From contig NZ_JADKYR010000001.1 of assembly GCF_015354335.1 (NCBI RefSeq), positions 806,001-870,000 of the forward strand: a stretch of DNA of 64,000 nt, given 5' to 3'. This DNA comes from Methylophilus sp. 13. Lineage in GTDB: Bacteria; Pseudomonadota; Gammaproteobacteria; Burkholderiales; Methylophilaceae. Made by a program: the position numbers and the translations under genes. Below are positions 52,993 to 61,400 of the stretch, one piece after another. The first letter of the stretch is position 1, and each line of letters starts with the position of its first letter. The notes under the pieces are model-generated. The model was not told the DNA's origin. It did no database searches and was given only the letters and a program-made list of their open reading frames with translations.

Positions 52993-53116
52993 CAAGAATT
53001 CATCATCGCATCACACCCCACAACGGGAATCTTTCACTACAGCCAGCTTAAGGATGTGGTCTATAGTGGCGCACATTCACTTGGCGCAAATTGACCGCCA
53101 ACACCGTCAATAGCAG

Positions 53117-54541
53117 ATGTGCTCTGCGCTGACTGAGTGGATCTTTCAAGTCATGCATTCATATCATTGGTCTATGCCATTCTTTAGGGTATTTCATCAG
53201 CTCGGCCATCTCAGTCGGGCCAGTCGTGACACGCTTATCGTGATCGCAGGCGTGGCCGTCACTTTTGTGCTGTCATCCGCATTCGACCTGGCAGAACGTG
53301 TGAACGCCTGGCTACTCACCTATGAATATGCGCAATTAGACGAAGTCCCACTGACCCTGTTTGTATTGGTGTTGCTCAGTGTGTGGTTCAGTCAGCGCCG
53401 CTGGCGTGAGATTCATGCCGAAATCCAGCGCCGCAAACAGACCGAGGCGCGTCTGAGTAGCAGCCAGCAGCTCTATAAAACCCTGTTTGATGGAGATTTG
53501 ACCGGGAATGTAGTGCTGGACCTGGAAGGCAACATCGGCATGCACAACCGCGCCTTTGAGCGTATTTGCCGCCCACTGAGCCACAACCGCAATACACGTG
53601 AGTTGTTCAGCTTTGACTGGCTGCCATTTATTGTGCAATTGCAACAGCAGCAGGAAATCAATTTCAACAAGCTGCAAATCCGCCGCCCGGATGGCCTGCC
53701 GTGTTATGTGAGTGCCCGCTTTGTTTACATGGCGCCCAGCGACAACCAGGCCGCTCAAATCCATGGGTATCTGGTAGATATGACCGAGCAATGCCTAGTC
53801 GAGCAGGACCTGGAACGTACTCTGAAAGAAAACCGTGTGCTGGCGCGCCATGCCATGCAGGTGCAAGAGCATGAGCGCAAATATATTGCCAGCGAGATTC
53901 ATGACGAAACCGGGCAATACCTGACGGCGATCCGTATGGATGCACTCACCCTGCAAAAAAGCACGCCAGAGCAGGCGCATGTGATTGCGGTCAGAATCGC
54001 CTCCAATACGCAACACGTCCAGCAATCCATCCGCGCCTTGATCAAGCATCTGCGCCCACCCGCGCTGGATTCACTGGGCCTGGTCGGGGCCATCGAGCGA
54101 CTGGTGAGTGACTGGAAAAAACTCAATCCGCGCGTGGATTGCCATTTGATGCTGGATACCGGCGAGCATGCCTTAAACGAAGATATCAATATCGTGGCGT
54201 TTCGCGTGACGCAAGAGGCGCTGACCAATATTGCACGTCACGCCCAGGCCACCGAAGTCTGGATCGATTTGCAGGTGATCCAGCGTCAGGACAAATGGTG
54301 GTTACAGATTGAAGTACGTGACAATGGCAAAGGCATGGATACTTCACTGGCCACCGAAGGCGTCGGCCTGGTCGGCATGCGCGAACGCATCGAATCCCTG
54401 CATGGCAGCTTCAAGCTCATGAGTGGCTTGCAAGCCGGCACCTTGATTACCGGCCTATTGCCCTTGCAGGCACACCCGCAGGCTTTGCCTGCCTCTTCCT
54501 TACCCACCAACCCGGGAGTCAATGACTATGCAACATCCTAA
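53117..54541 (+). CDS. Sensor histidine kinase, MxaY-like
   Basis: The 474-residue kinase has two membrane segments (about 41-58 and 77-92), a PAS-like domain (about 115-240) and a HisKA_3 box SEIHDETGQYLTAIRMD (His about 261). The HATPase domain has LTNIARHAQATEVWIDL, DNGKGMD and GLVGMRERIESL. Its place divergent from mxaF, with a NarL-type regulator downstream, matches the mxaYX (moxYX) arrangement that controls methanol dehydrogenase in Paracoccus. I infer that role. The start could also be 53153 or 53174. Confidence 0.85.
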   Translation: MCSALTEWIFQVMHSYHWSMPFFRVFHQLGHLSRASRDTLIVIAGVAVTFVLSSAFDLAERVNAWLLTYEYAQLDEVPLTLFVLVLLSVWFSQRRWREIHAEIQRRKQTEARLSSSQQLYKTLFDGDLTGNVVLDLEGNIGMHNRAFERICRPLSHNRNTRELFSFDWLPFIVQLQQQQEINFNKLQIRRPDGLPCYVSARFVYMAPSDNQAAQIHGYLVDMTEQCLVEQDLERTLKENRVLARHAMQVQEHERKYIASEIHDETGQYLTAIRMDALTLQKSTPEQAHVIAVRIASNTQHVQQSIRALIKHLRPPALDSLGLVGAIERLVSDWKKLNPRVDCHLMLDTGEHALNEDINIVAFRVTQEALTNIARHAQATEVWIDLQVIQRQDKWWLQIEVRDNGKGMDTSLATEGVGLVGMRERIESLHGSFKLMSGLQAGTLITGLLPLQAHPQALPASSLPTNPGVNDYATS

Positions 54542-54881
54542 ATGGCAAGGCCTGATCGTACTGCTGTTCCCTTTTTCGCTCGCAGCCAAAGACCTCAACA
54601 CGCTAGAGCAACCCTTCTTGCAGGCTTATAGCGGAAAATCCCGCCAATTTGTCGAAGAGCAACTGGGCAAACCGGTGAAAAAGGAAGTGGCCGTTAAACC
54701 CCATAACGCTGACCAGATCCTGCAGGAAAAAGGTCAAGCGACGGCAGGCGAAGGTGACAGCGTTGAAATGTGGTATTACCAGGGCAAGATTCAATATGCG
54801 CCGAATAAATATTTCAATACCGCCGAACTCACATTTGCCAACGACAAATGTGTGAACATCACCTTTGCCAACAAGAAGTAA
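54528..54881 (+). CDS. Small exported protein between kinase and regulator genes
   Basis: The start (ATG 54528, or 54522) lies inside the end of the kinase gene. The product of about 117 residues has a signal-like hydrophobic start (GLIVLLFPFSLAAKD) and a domain with FVEEQLGKPVKKEVAVK, EMWYYQGKIQYAPNKYF and ELTFANDKCVNITFANKK. The turn LGKP followed by strands recalls BamE/SmpA-like small periplasmic proteins. It could sense or bind a ligand for the kinase; this is a guess based on position. Confidence 0.65.
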   Translation: MQHPKWQGLIVLLFPFSLAAKDLNTLEQPFLQAYSGKSRQFVEEQLGKPVKKEVAVKPHNADQILQEKGQATAGEGDSVEMWYYQGKIQYAPNKYFNTAELTFANDKCVNITFANKK

Positions 54882-54896
54882 GGAGTCGTACGCGTC

Positions 54897-55529
54897 ATGG
54901 CCAAAGTAATGATCGCAGATGACCACGCCATGCTCAGACAAGGCTTGCGGACCATGTTGGAGCAGGCCAACCACCAGGTCACGCAAGATGCATTGAGCGG
55001 CGAAGAAGCCTGCCTGCTGGTGGAAAAAAACCACCCGGACTTGCTGATCCTCGATCTGGACATGCCTGGCATAGGGGGGCTGGAAACGCTCAAACGCATT
55101 TTGCACCGCAAGCCGCAGATGCGCGTGTTGATTTTTAGCATGCATGATGACTGCATCTATGCCACGCGTGCGATTCAAGCAGGCGCACGCGGCTATGTGA
55201 CCAAAACTGAGCCGCCAGAAGTAGTGCTGGAAGCGGTGCAGAAAATCCTCAAGGGCGGCCGCTATATCAATAACGAACTGGCGCAGAGTTTGTCCATGTA
55301 TCACCTGGAAAGCCAGGAAAACCCGATCCAGAAACTCTCGCCACGCGAGTTTGAGGTGTTCAGACGCATTGCCCAAGGCGAGGCGCTGGCGGCAATTGCC
55401 AAGGCCATGCATATTGGCTACAAAACCGTCGCCAATATCCAGACCAGTGTGCGGCAAAAGCTGGGCGTCGAAACCACGGGCCAGCTGGTGCATATTGCCG
55501 TGCGTTTTGGCATTATCAAGGGCTTGTAA
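54897..55529 (+). CDS. NarL/FixJ-family response regulator, MxaX-like
   Basis: A 210-residue regulator with DDH at 8-10, Asp55 in LLILDLDMPGIGG, lysine in YVTKTEPP and a LuxR helix-turn-helix (LSPREFEVFRRIAQGEALAAI, HIGYKTVANIQTSVRQKL). It forms a two-component system with the kinase at 53117. By analogy with mxaX it should activate mxaF in response to methanol or formaldehyde. The inverted repeat at 52964 is the obvious candidate target. Confidence 0.88.
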   Translation: MAKVMIADDHAMLRQGLRTMLEQANHQVTQDALSGEEACLLVEKNHPDLLILDLDMPGIGGLETLKRILHRKPQMRVLIFSMHDDCIYATRAIQAGARGYVTKTEPPEVVLEAVQKILKGGRYINNELAQSLSMYHLESQENPIQKLSPREFEVFRRIAQGEALAAIAKAMHIGYKTVANIQTSVRQKLGVETTGQLVHIAVRFGIIKGL

Positions 55530-55537
55530 GCGCAGGG

Positions 55538-56290
55538 TTGCCCATGATACTGATCATTGCCCGCAAAGAATTACGCAGCCTGTTTGCCACACCCATGGGC
55601 TGGCTGGTGCTGGCCATCTTTCAGGCCATTGTTGGCACTTATTACAGCCTGAGTTTTAACCAGTATTTCGAGATCATGCAAAGCGCGCATTGGCAGGTAC
55701 AGCGTATCGGCCTCACCCAGTTTATGGCAGAAGGTGTGTTTGGTGTGGCAGCCGTGCTGATGCTGTTTGTGGTGCCGCTGGTAAGCATGAAGCTGATCAG
55801 TGAGGAGCGCAAAAACCAGACCATGGCCTTGCTCATGAGTGCACCACTCAGCATGACTGAACTGATCCTGGGCAAGCTGCTTGGCATCCTCAGCTATTTG
55901 AGCCTGTTAATTCTCAGCATGGTGCTGATGATCGCGCTGCTGCTGCCCTGGGCAGAAATTGACCTGCCCTATCTGCTCACGCATGCGTTTGGCTTATGGT
56001 TATTGATGCTAGCCAGCAGTGCGCTCGGGCTCTATATTTCTTGCCTGACCGCCAACCCTATCCTGGCAGCATTCTGCAGCCTGACCGCGCTGACTTTTTG
56101 GCTGTTACTGGACAAGTTTTTCAGCGACGACCACCAGGCCCTGTTTCATGATTTTTCACTGATGCAACATTACCGCCAGTTTGCATTGGGCATTCTCAAT
56201 AGCTACGACATCCTGTTTTTTGTCTTGTTTGCCGGCTTTTTTGTGCTGCTGGCGATCCGGCGTTTACATGCGGACCGACTGTATGGCTAA
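55538..56290 (+). CDS. ABC-2 type transporter permease (GldF-like)
   Basis: The 250-residue integral membrane protein starts ILIIARKELRSLFATPMGWLV, the usual ABC-2 permease opening. It has six hydrophobic segments and the motif VPLVSMKLISEERKNQTMALLMSAPLSMTELILGK. It resembles the GldF/Nos-type permeases. It follows the regulator gene by 8 bp. No ATP-binding subunit lies beside it, so the ATPase must be encoded elsewhere or the system is atypical. Confidence 0.85.
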   Translation: MPMILIIARKELRSLFATPMGWLVLAIFQAIVGTYYSLSFNQYFEIMQSAHWQVQRIGLTQFMAEGVFGVAAVLMLFVVPLVSMKLISEERKNQTMALLMSAPLSMTELILGKLLGILSYLSLLILSMVLMIALLLPWAEIDLPYLLTHAFGLWLLMLASSALGLYISCLTANPILAAFCSLTALTFWLLLDKFFSDDHQALFHDFSLMQHYRQFALGILNSYDILFFVLFAGFFVLLAIRRLHADRLYG

Positions 56291-57680
56291 TACAACCAAA
56301 GACACCTCCACCGCCCCTCCTTTCAACCAGCGCCTTGCTCACTGGTGGCAGCATCAACTGGTGGTGCCTGCGCTGCTGATTGTGGCACTGGGACTGGGCT
56401 GGCTGGGCTGGCAGTTTCATGCCACGGCAGACACAACACACAATCATCGTAATACCTTATCTGCCGCCAGCCAGCAGGTTCTCCATGACCTGCCGGGGCG
56501 CATAGAGATTATCGCCTTTTGCAGCAACAGCCCGTTCAAAGGCCGCTATTTCCGCAAGTCGATTGTGGCGCTGGTGCAGCGCTATCAGCAGCAACACCGC
56601 GACATACACCTGCAATTTATTGATCCGGTCACCGCGCCTACGCTGGCCAGAGAATGGCAAATAAAAAAAGAAGGCGAAATGCTGATCCGCTATGCCGGCC
56701 AGCAGCAGCGCCTGTATTTGCCTTACACCGAAGAAGCCTTTACCAATGCCTTGCTCAGCCTGCAGCATGGCGAACGCGCCCCGCTGCAATTTCTCGTGGC
56801 CCATGCATTGCATGACACGCATGGCACTGGCTTGAGCCAATTGGCACAAGCCCTACAAAACGCAGGCATCCCCGTCTTGACCGGAGACCTGCCAGCCACA
56901 CCGGCGAAAACCTTACCAAGTTTGGTCCTGGCCGGGAGCGACAAATCCTACTCGCCTGCACAAATCGCGGCGATTCGCCAACATGTGCAACAGGGCGGCA
57001 ACCTGGTTTGGCTCACCGCCTCGCCACAGGCACAAGGCTTGCAAGCACTGGCAGAAGACCTGCGCCTGACCATTAGCCCAGGCATAGTCATTGATCCAGT
57101 CAATCGCCAGTTTGATATTCCCCTGCATGATTTAAGTACCCAGCGCTATGGCGCCCGCGGACCGACCCAGGAATTTGCCTTGCGCACCTTCTTCACCCAG
57201 GCGCATGCGATAGAACACCAGCGCATCCCGAATGACCCGTGGCAAAGCCTGCCGCTAGTGGCCGCCGCAGAGCAAGGCTGGGTGAGCGCAAGCTATCAGC
57301 CCGCCCATCCGGCGCCCTCCGCCATGACCTTTAATGCCACCAAAGATACGCCCGGCCCGGCCACACTGATGCTGGCGCTGGAAAAACCCCTAGCCTCGGG
57401 CAACAAACAACGCATTCTGGTCATCGCAAGCCCAGACTTTTTTTCTAACCAGCAAATCCAGCGCGGCGGCAACCTGGCACTCAGTCTGCAAAGCCTGCAA
57501 TGGGTAGTAAATAACCAGCCTAGCGTCAGCCTGCCGGTGACGCCACTACGCGATACCGTGATTGCATTACCAACGCAGCGTACCTGGCTCATGCTGCTGT
57601 TTAACGGGTTTCAGTTTGGGCTGCCATTGGCCTTGCTGCTCGCTGGCGGCTGGGCCTGGCGCAGAAAACAGCGCGCTTGA
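56283..57680 (+). CDS. GldG-like ABC-transporter auxiliary protein
   Basis: ATG at 56283 overlaps the permease stop codon by 8 bp. The 465-residue product has a membrane helix at about 23-43, a large extracytoplasmic region with GRIEIIAFCSNSPFKGRYFR and SLVLAGSDKSYSPAQIAAI and a second membrane helix near the C-terminus (about 440-458). This matches the DUF4350/GldG-type (ABC_transp_aux) proteins paired with ABC-2 permeases. The substrate is unknown. Confidence 0.82.
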   Translation: MANTTKDTSTAPPFNQRLAHWWQHQLVVPALLIVALGLGWLGWQFHATADTTHNHRNTLSAASQQVLHDLPGRIEIIAFCSNSPFKGRYFRKSIVALVQRYQQQHRDIHLQFIDPVTAPTLAREWQIKKEGEMLIRYAGQQQRLYLPYTEEAFTNALLSLQHGERAPLQFLVAHALHDTHGTGLSQLAQALQNAGIPVLTGDLPATPAKTLPSLVLAGSDKSYSPAQIAAIRQHVQQGGNLVWLTASPQAQGLQALAEDLRLTISPGIVIDPVNRQFDIPLHDLSTQRYGARGPTQEFALRTFFTQAHAIEHQRIPNDPWQSLPLVAAAEQGWVSASYQPAHPAPSAMTFNATKDTPGPATLMLALEKPLASGNKQRILVIASPDFFSNQQIQRGGNLALSLQSLQWVVNNQPSVSLPVTPLRDTVIALPTQRTWLMLLFNGFQFGLPLALLLAGGWAWRRKQRA

Positions 57681-57752
57681 GGTAAGGTTAAAGGTTAGTG
57701 CGTTCAGAGGATTGAGAGGACGCTTGATAACCGCAAGATCATCAGTGAGATT

Positions 57753-57773
57753 GCGGACTGTAAACGAGTCCGC
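57753..57773. repeat. REP-like hairpin
   Basis: GCGGACT-GTAAACG-AGTCCGC followed by CCTAC lies behind the GldG-like gene. The AACGAGT core and CCTAC tail are shared with the palindrome at 39388. The rest of the 57681-57925 gap shows no gene. Confidence 0.4.
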
Positions 57774-57925
57774 CCTACACGGGCTGCACCACGCAGAGAT
57801 TGGTCTCCTGTGAGTATCAGGTTTACCATACGCTTAGAAATATCCAAAGATAAAAGCCCACTTTGTCACCCATCGGCCTTTATACAAATTCAACACGCTG
57901 TGGAGTTAAAGTCGTCATACCAATT

Positions 57926-58147
57926 CTAATCGTGGTCACTTTCAATTTCATTTTTAATTGCTTCTCTTGCCTCGTCAACCTTTATAGAGAACTGCTCTAG
58001 TGTAACGTCGATTTTTTCTCCTGCTTTTTCGACTTTATTATCTATTTGTCTGCCTAAAGCCTCAGCATTTTCATGCTTTTTACAGCCCGTTATTGAGATC
58101 AATGTGGCCATTACAAAGATACTAGTTTTAAGTGAACAGAATTTCAT
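57926..58147 (-). CDS. Small lipoprotein
   Basis: A 73-residue protein with a lipoprotein signal (about 1-22; lipobox SITGC). A charged helix follows (KVEKAGEKIDVTLEQFSIKVDEAREAI). It should be an outer- or inner-membrane lipoprotein with a helical periplasmic tail. Similar short helical lipoproteins occur next to stress genes in many Betaproteobacteria. It lies 39 bp downstream of the ferritin-like gene. Confidence 0.75.
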   Translation of the reverse strand: MKFCSLKTSIFVMATLISITGCKKHENAEALGRQIDNKVEKAGEKIDVTLEQFSIKVDEAREAIKNEIESDHD

Positions 58148-58186
58148 TTTCTAATTCCTAAAAAATAAAATGCTGAGGCTGGCAAG

Positions 58187-58738
58187 CTAAGCAACCTTGA
58201 GCCAATCTGATAATTCATCGGCATGCCCTTCTTCTTGAGCGAGGATCTTTTCTAACATTACACGCGTTGTCGGGTCGCTATCGCCGATATAACGGATCAA
58301 TGCATGATATGTATCGATTGCGATGCGCTCAGCCACTAAATTCTCCTTAATCATTTCTTTCAATGCCAGGCATGGTACATAATCGGCATGACTGCGAAGT
58401 GTTAAGGTTTCTGGTGAGAAATCTGGCTCTCCGCCAAGTTGAACGATACGCTCAGCAATCAGATCTGCATGGGATAGCTCTTCTTGTGCATGTAAATTAA
58501 ATTCACTCGCAATAGAATTGGAGTGGATGCCAGTTGCGGTGAAATAATGGCGTTTGTAACGAAGTGCACACACAATTTCTGTTGCTAAAGAAGCGTTTAG
58601 TAATGCGATCACCTCATCAACGTTTCCTTTGTATGAAGAGGTCTTTGCGCCGTCTTCTACATGTTTTCTTGCATTCTCTTTGATTTTTTTAATGTCCAAA
58701 TTCAATGAAGCACTACTTTTTCTTGTATCTTTTTTCAT
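58187..58738 (-). CDS. Ferritin-like (bacterioferritin-related) protein
   Basis: The 183-residue protein is a four-helix ferritin-like domain with metal-ligand patterns typical of diiron proteins: a Glu in LNASLATEIVCALRYKRHYF, EFNLHAQEELSHADLIAERI, ENLVAERIAIDTYHALIRY and ILAQEEGHADELSDWL. The first 35 residues are a lysine-rich extension. It may store iron or protect against oxidative stress. It shares strand and likely transcript with the small lipoprotein gene downstream. Confidence 0.85.
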   Translation of the reverse strand: MKKDTRKSSASLNLDIKKIKENARKHVEDGAKTSSYKGNVDEVIALLNASLATEIVCALRYKRHYFTATGIHSNSIASEFNLHAQEELSHADLIAERIVQLGGEPDFSPETLTLRSHADYVPCLALKEMIKENLVAERIAIDTYHALIRYIGDSDPTTRVMLEKILAQEEGHADELSDWLKVA

Positions 58739-58757
58739 TCACTTACACCTCAAAAAA

Positions 58758-58835
58758 TTAGTGGAAAAAGAAATAAATAATCAGCAATAAAAGCCCCGGC
58801 ACTCCCAAAAGCCAAGCCAACACGTATTTACCCAT
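58758..58835 (-). CDS. 25-residue membrane peptide
   Basis: Read leftwards from ATG 58835, with AAGGAGA just upstream, the frame encodes MGKYVLAWLLGVPGLLLLII followed by YFFFH. It is one membrane helix with a charged N-terminus. Very similar short peptides are annotated in other Betaproteobacteria, but no function is known to me. It lies 20 bp upstream of the ferritin-like gene and may be cotranscribed. Confidence 0.6.
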   Translation of the reverse strand: MGKYVLAWLLGVPGLLLLIIYFFFH

Positions 58836-59128
58836 TGCATTCTCCTTAGTGATTTAAGACAACTAAAATGATTTAGTGAAAATTGAGCGTTATATGCATG
58901 ATGCTTTTTTTTGTGGATGCTTGTTATCGGCAAAAAGGGCAAAGTACTGTCAGAATCCACTGTCGTATACCACCTGGATAACGCTCATAGCGTCTGTGTC
59001 TAACTAAACAACTGTGAAAAAGGTCGATTGAACCTTGTAGGAATGGCTTTATTGACTGTGAAGGATGCCACCAATTGAAACGAGTGCTTCAATCTTTCGT
59101 TTTTGTGCATGGGTCCATGCGTAATGAT
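58836..59128. other. Intergenic region without visible gene
   Basis: This 293-bp gap is upstream of the 25-residue peptide gene and should hold the promoter of the ferritin-like group. I see no open frame, hairpin or repeat that I can support. Confidence 0.4.
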
Positions 59129-59479
59129 TCAGACTAATGGCCTTTGTCTTAAAGGCAAGGAATAGTAGTCTGCATGCTTCTTAAGTTTCTCATATTGTTT
59201 GATGATCAATCGTTGACCATCAAACTCAAACAAATCCATTTTCTTAAGTTTTGCCAACGACTTGTTCGTATGAACCAATGACAATCCCATCGCGTCAGCG
59301 ATGTGTTGTTGAGTCATTGGAAAATCAAATCCTTTGGATTCGACTAATCCAAGTTGAGCTGCCCGTTTGTATAAACTAATGAACAATAGAGCGATCCTCT
59401 CGGTCGCATTTCGTTGTCCAACAGAAACTAAGTTTTCATCCACAATTAATTCATTGTGGGCAGCTAGGCTAGATATCAT
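59129..59479 (-). CDS. Crp/Fnr-like regulator lacking its N-terminal sensor domain
   Basis: The 116-residue product corresponds to the C-terminal part of a Crp/Fnr protein: a dimer-helix-like VGQRNATERIALLFISLYKRA, then the helix-turn-helix FPMTQQHIADAMGLSLVHTNKSLAKLKKMDL and the wing DGQRLIIKQYEKL. The cyclic-nucleotide-binding domain is absent. An in-frame TGA lies 24 bases before the ATG. It is either a truncated gene or a small DNA-binding derivative. It lies downstream of a strong terminator. Confidence 0.75.
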   Translation of the reverse strand: MISSLAAHNELIVDENLVSVGQRNATERIALLFISLYKRAAQLGLVESKGFDFPMTQQHIADAMGLSLVHTNKSLAKLKKMDLFEFDGQRLIIKQYEKLKKHADYYSLPLRQRPLV

Positions 59480-59515
59480 CTTGAAAGTCAGGCCCGTTCA
59501 GTGATCACCATTAAA

Positions 59516-59549
59516 ACAAAAGCCCCGCAATATGCGGGGCTTTTGTTGG
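59516..59549 (-). terminator. Strong bidirectional terminator
   Basis: AACAAAAGCCCCGC and GCGGGGCTTTTGTT form a perfect 14-bp stem with an AATAT loop and flanking A and T runs. It ends the leftward PPIase transcript and separates it from the Crp-like gene. Confidence 0.92.
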
Positions 59550-59585
59550 TGCGACAGGTCTGCCGCCCGGTTGGCAAGTCAATGC

Positions 59586-60548
59586 TTACAAACCGGACAG
59601 GCCTTTTTCAATCGCCTGATTATGTGTAGCATCTGTTGGCGATGTTGGTGCAACCGCTGCAGGTTCTGGTTTGGCTGCCGGGACTGCAGGCGCAGTGGTG
59701 TCAGCGTTCAGGGTCATTTTAGAGAAGTCGCCATAAAACTCGACCTTGGCCTCTTTGCGCAAACTCGCAACTTCATTCTTGATCAGTGTTTGCTGTCCCG
59801 AGTTGACCAGGAACTGCTGGATCACTGGTTTAGCATTGTCAAAATTGACCGGTTGGCGATCGACTTTGGCCAGATACAGCAAAACCAGCGCTTGTGGACT
59901 TTTGACCACCAAGGTATCACCGGCTTTCAACGCGTTAAGCTGCTTGAGCAACTCGAGTGGCAACTGTTCGGCGGCTTTGCGGCTGGCATTCACGTTAAAG
60001 ACGTATTTATTGTCTTGCAGCCATTTCGCAATTTCCTCAGGCGTCTTGGCAGCATTAATGCCTGCTTCAATTTCGCTGACGTGTTGCGTGCCATCTTTCA
60101 CGGCAAATTCCTGGATCACATACACATTACGCTCGCTGAATAATTCAGGATGCGTGTCATAAAACTTCTGGATATCCGCTGCAGATGGGGTGCCCTGTTT
60201 AGCAGCCACTTTTTGCATATAGGCTTGCGCCAGCACTTGCTGCTTGGTGGCCTCAAGCACTTGTAACACATTCGGGTCACGGTCAAGCTTTTCGTCCACA
60301 GACTTTTGCTTGAGCAATTCCATGTCTACCATTTGCTGCAACACTTTTTCAGATGCGGCTTTCACTTGCGACTGGTCCAGCTTGCCCAGTTTGGATAAGG
60401 CAAAATTCAACTGATGCACAGTAATTTCGCTGCCATTCACCTTGGCAACCACCTGGGAGCCGCCTTTACTGGCTTCATCATGTTTGCTGCAACCAGCCAT
60501 TACCAGCATCAGTGCTGGTACGATCAATGCGATTTTTTTCATCATCAC
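59586..60548 (-). CDS. EpsD-family peptidyl-prolyl isomerase lipoprotein
   Basis: The 320-residue protein has a lipoprotein signal (LVMAGC) and a SurA-like N-terminal region (VVAKVNGSEITVHQLNFALSKLG). A long helical part includes LLKQKSVDEKLDRDPNVLQVLEATKQQVLAQAYMQ, then FYDTHPELFSERNVYVIQEF. These are marks of the EpsD family of PpiC-type isomerases found in exopolysaccharide loci, notably methanolan genes of Methylobacillus. No Wzx, Wzy or glycosyltransferase gene is seen in the window, so the EPS link is by family. Confidence 0.82.
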   Translation of the reverse strand: MMMKKIALIVPALMLVMAGCSKHDEASKGGSQVVAKVNGSEITVHQLNFALSKLGKLDQSQVKAASEKVLQQMVDMELLKQKSVDEKLDRDPNVLQVLEATKQQVLAQAYMQKVAAKQGTPSAADIQKFYDTHPELFSERNVYVIQEFAVKDGTQHVSEIEAGINAAKTPEEIAKWLQDNKYVFNVNASRKAAEQLPLELLKQLNALKAGDTLVVKSPQALVLLYLAKVDRQPVNFDNAKPVIQQFLVNSGQQTLIKNEVASLRKEAKVEFYGDFSKMTLNADTTAPAVPAAKPEPAAVAPTSPTDATHNQAIEKGLSGL

Positions 60549-60664
60549 CCTTTAATATTCGCTATTTTTAACTTCTGTTGCGATCACTCGCAACCTGATA
60601 ACGGTTTTTAATCCGCCGTCTTGAGCAAGACGCGCTGTTCAAGACAAACGCTTACACACTCGGT

Positions 60665-61351
60665 TCACCAATATTGCCAATGGTCACCAAACACTACCCA
60701 CGCCCCTAAGAGAGCATTGGTGGTGACATGCGCAATGATTGCGACCCAGAGCACCTGGAAATGACGGTATAACCAGGCATATACCAATCCTGCCAACAGC
60801 CCTGCAAACCAGAGTTGATGCTCCACAGCGAATAATACGCTACTTAGCAGGATTGCATAAGTCGTGACTGCGGCAGGTGACACAGTCAGAAAATCGTTCG
60901 CATCCAGCCTGCGCATCAGATACGAACGCCAGAACAATTCTTCAATTACAGGCACCACCAATGCAGAACCCGCCCAACGGCAAGCTAACCAGAACAAGTC
61001 CGTCCCAGTCTGCATAGGCATCGCCACGATGGCTTGTGTCTCGCTCCCGCCCAACCAGACTGGGTAAGGCGCAATCCACAGCAAAAACACCAGCACCCCC
61101 GCCAGTAAGGCAAGCCCGATCTGCGCGCGCGCAGGCTTGTCGGTCAACTCGCGATAATCGGTTTTAAAGTAGAACAGGCACGCCAAGGCCAGCAAGCAGC
61201 GACACAAATACGCCGCTTGCCCAACCACCCCCAGCGCAGTGAAGAGATCCACTAACCAAGGCTGCAGGGCCAACAGCAAAATAAAGCCGATAAACGGAAA
61301 GATGCGCGCACATTCTGCGCGCGTGAACCAGTGATCAATTAAATGCATCAT
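60665..61351 (-). CDS. CAAX prenyl protease-related (CPBP) membrane protein
   Basis: A 228-residue protein with about seven hydrophobic segments and the CPBP motifs VVPVIEELFWRSYLMRRL (EExxxR), LSSVLFAVEHQLWFAGLLAGLVYAWLY and IIAHVTTNALLG. It closely follows the pattern of the TIGR03008 subfamily, which occurs in EpsH/exosortase and PEP-CTERM polysaccharide loci. No exosortase is present in the window. It precedes the PPIase gene by 116 bp. Confidence 0.82.
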   Translation of the reverse strand: MMHLIDHWFTRAECARIFPFIGFILLLALQPWLVDLFTALGVVGQAAYLCRCLLALACLFYFKTDYRELTDKPARAQIGLALLAGVLVFLLWIAPYPVWLGGSETQAIVAMPMQTGTDLFWLACRWAGSALVVPVIEELFWRSYLMRRLDANDFLTVSPAAVTTYAILLSSVLFAVEHQLWFAGLLAGLVYAWLYRHFQVLWVAIIAHVTTNALLGAWVVFGDHWQYW

Positions 61352-61400
61352 GCAGGTAAGCCTATCATCAAACAGTCTACCTGCCTATGCTGGAAGCCAC

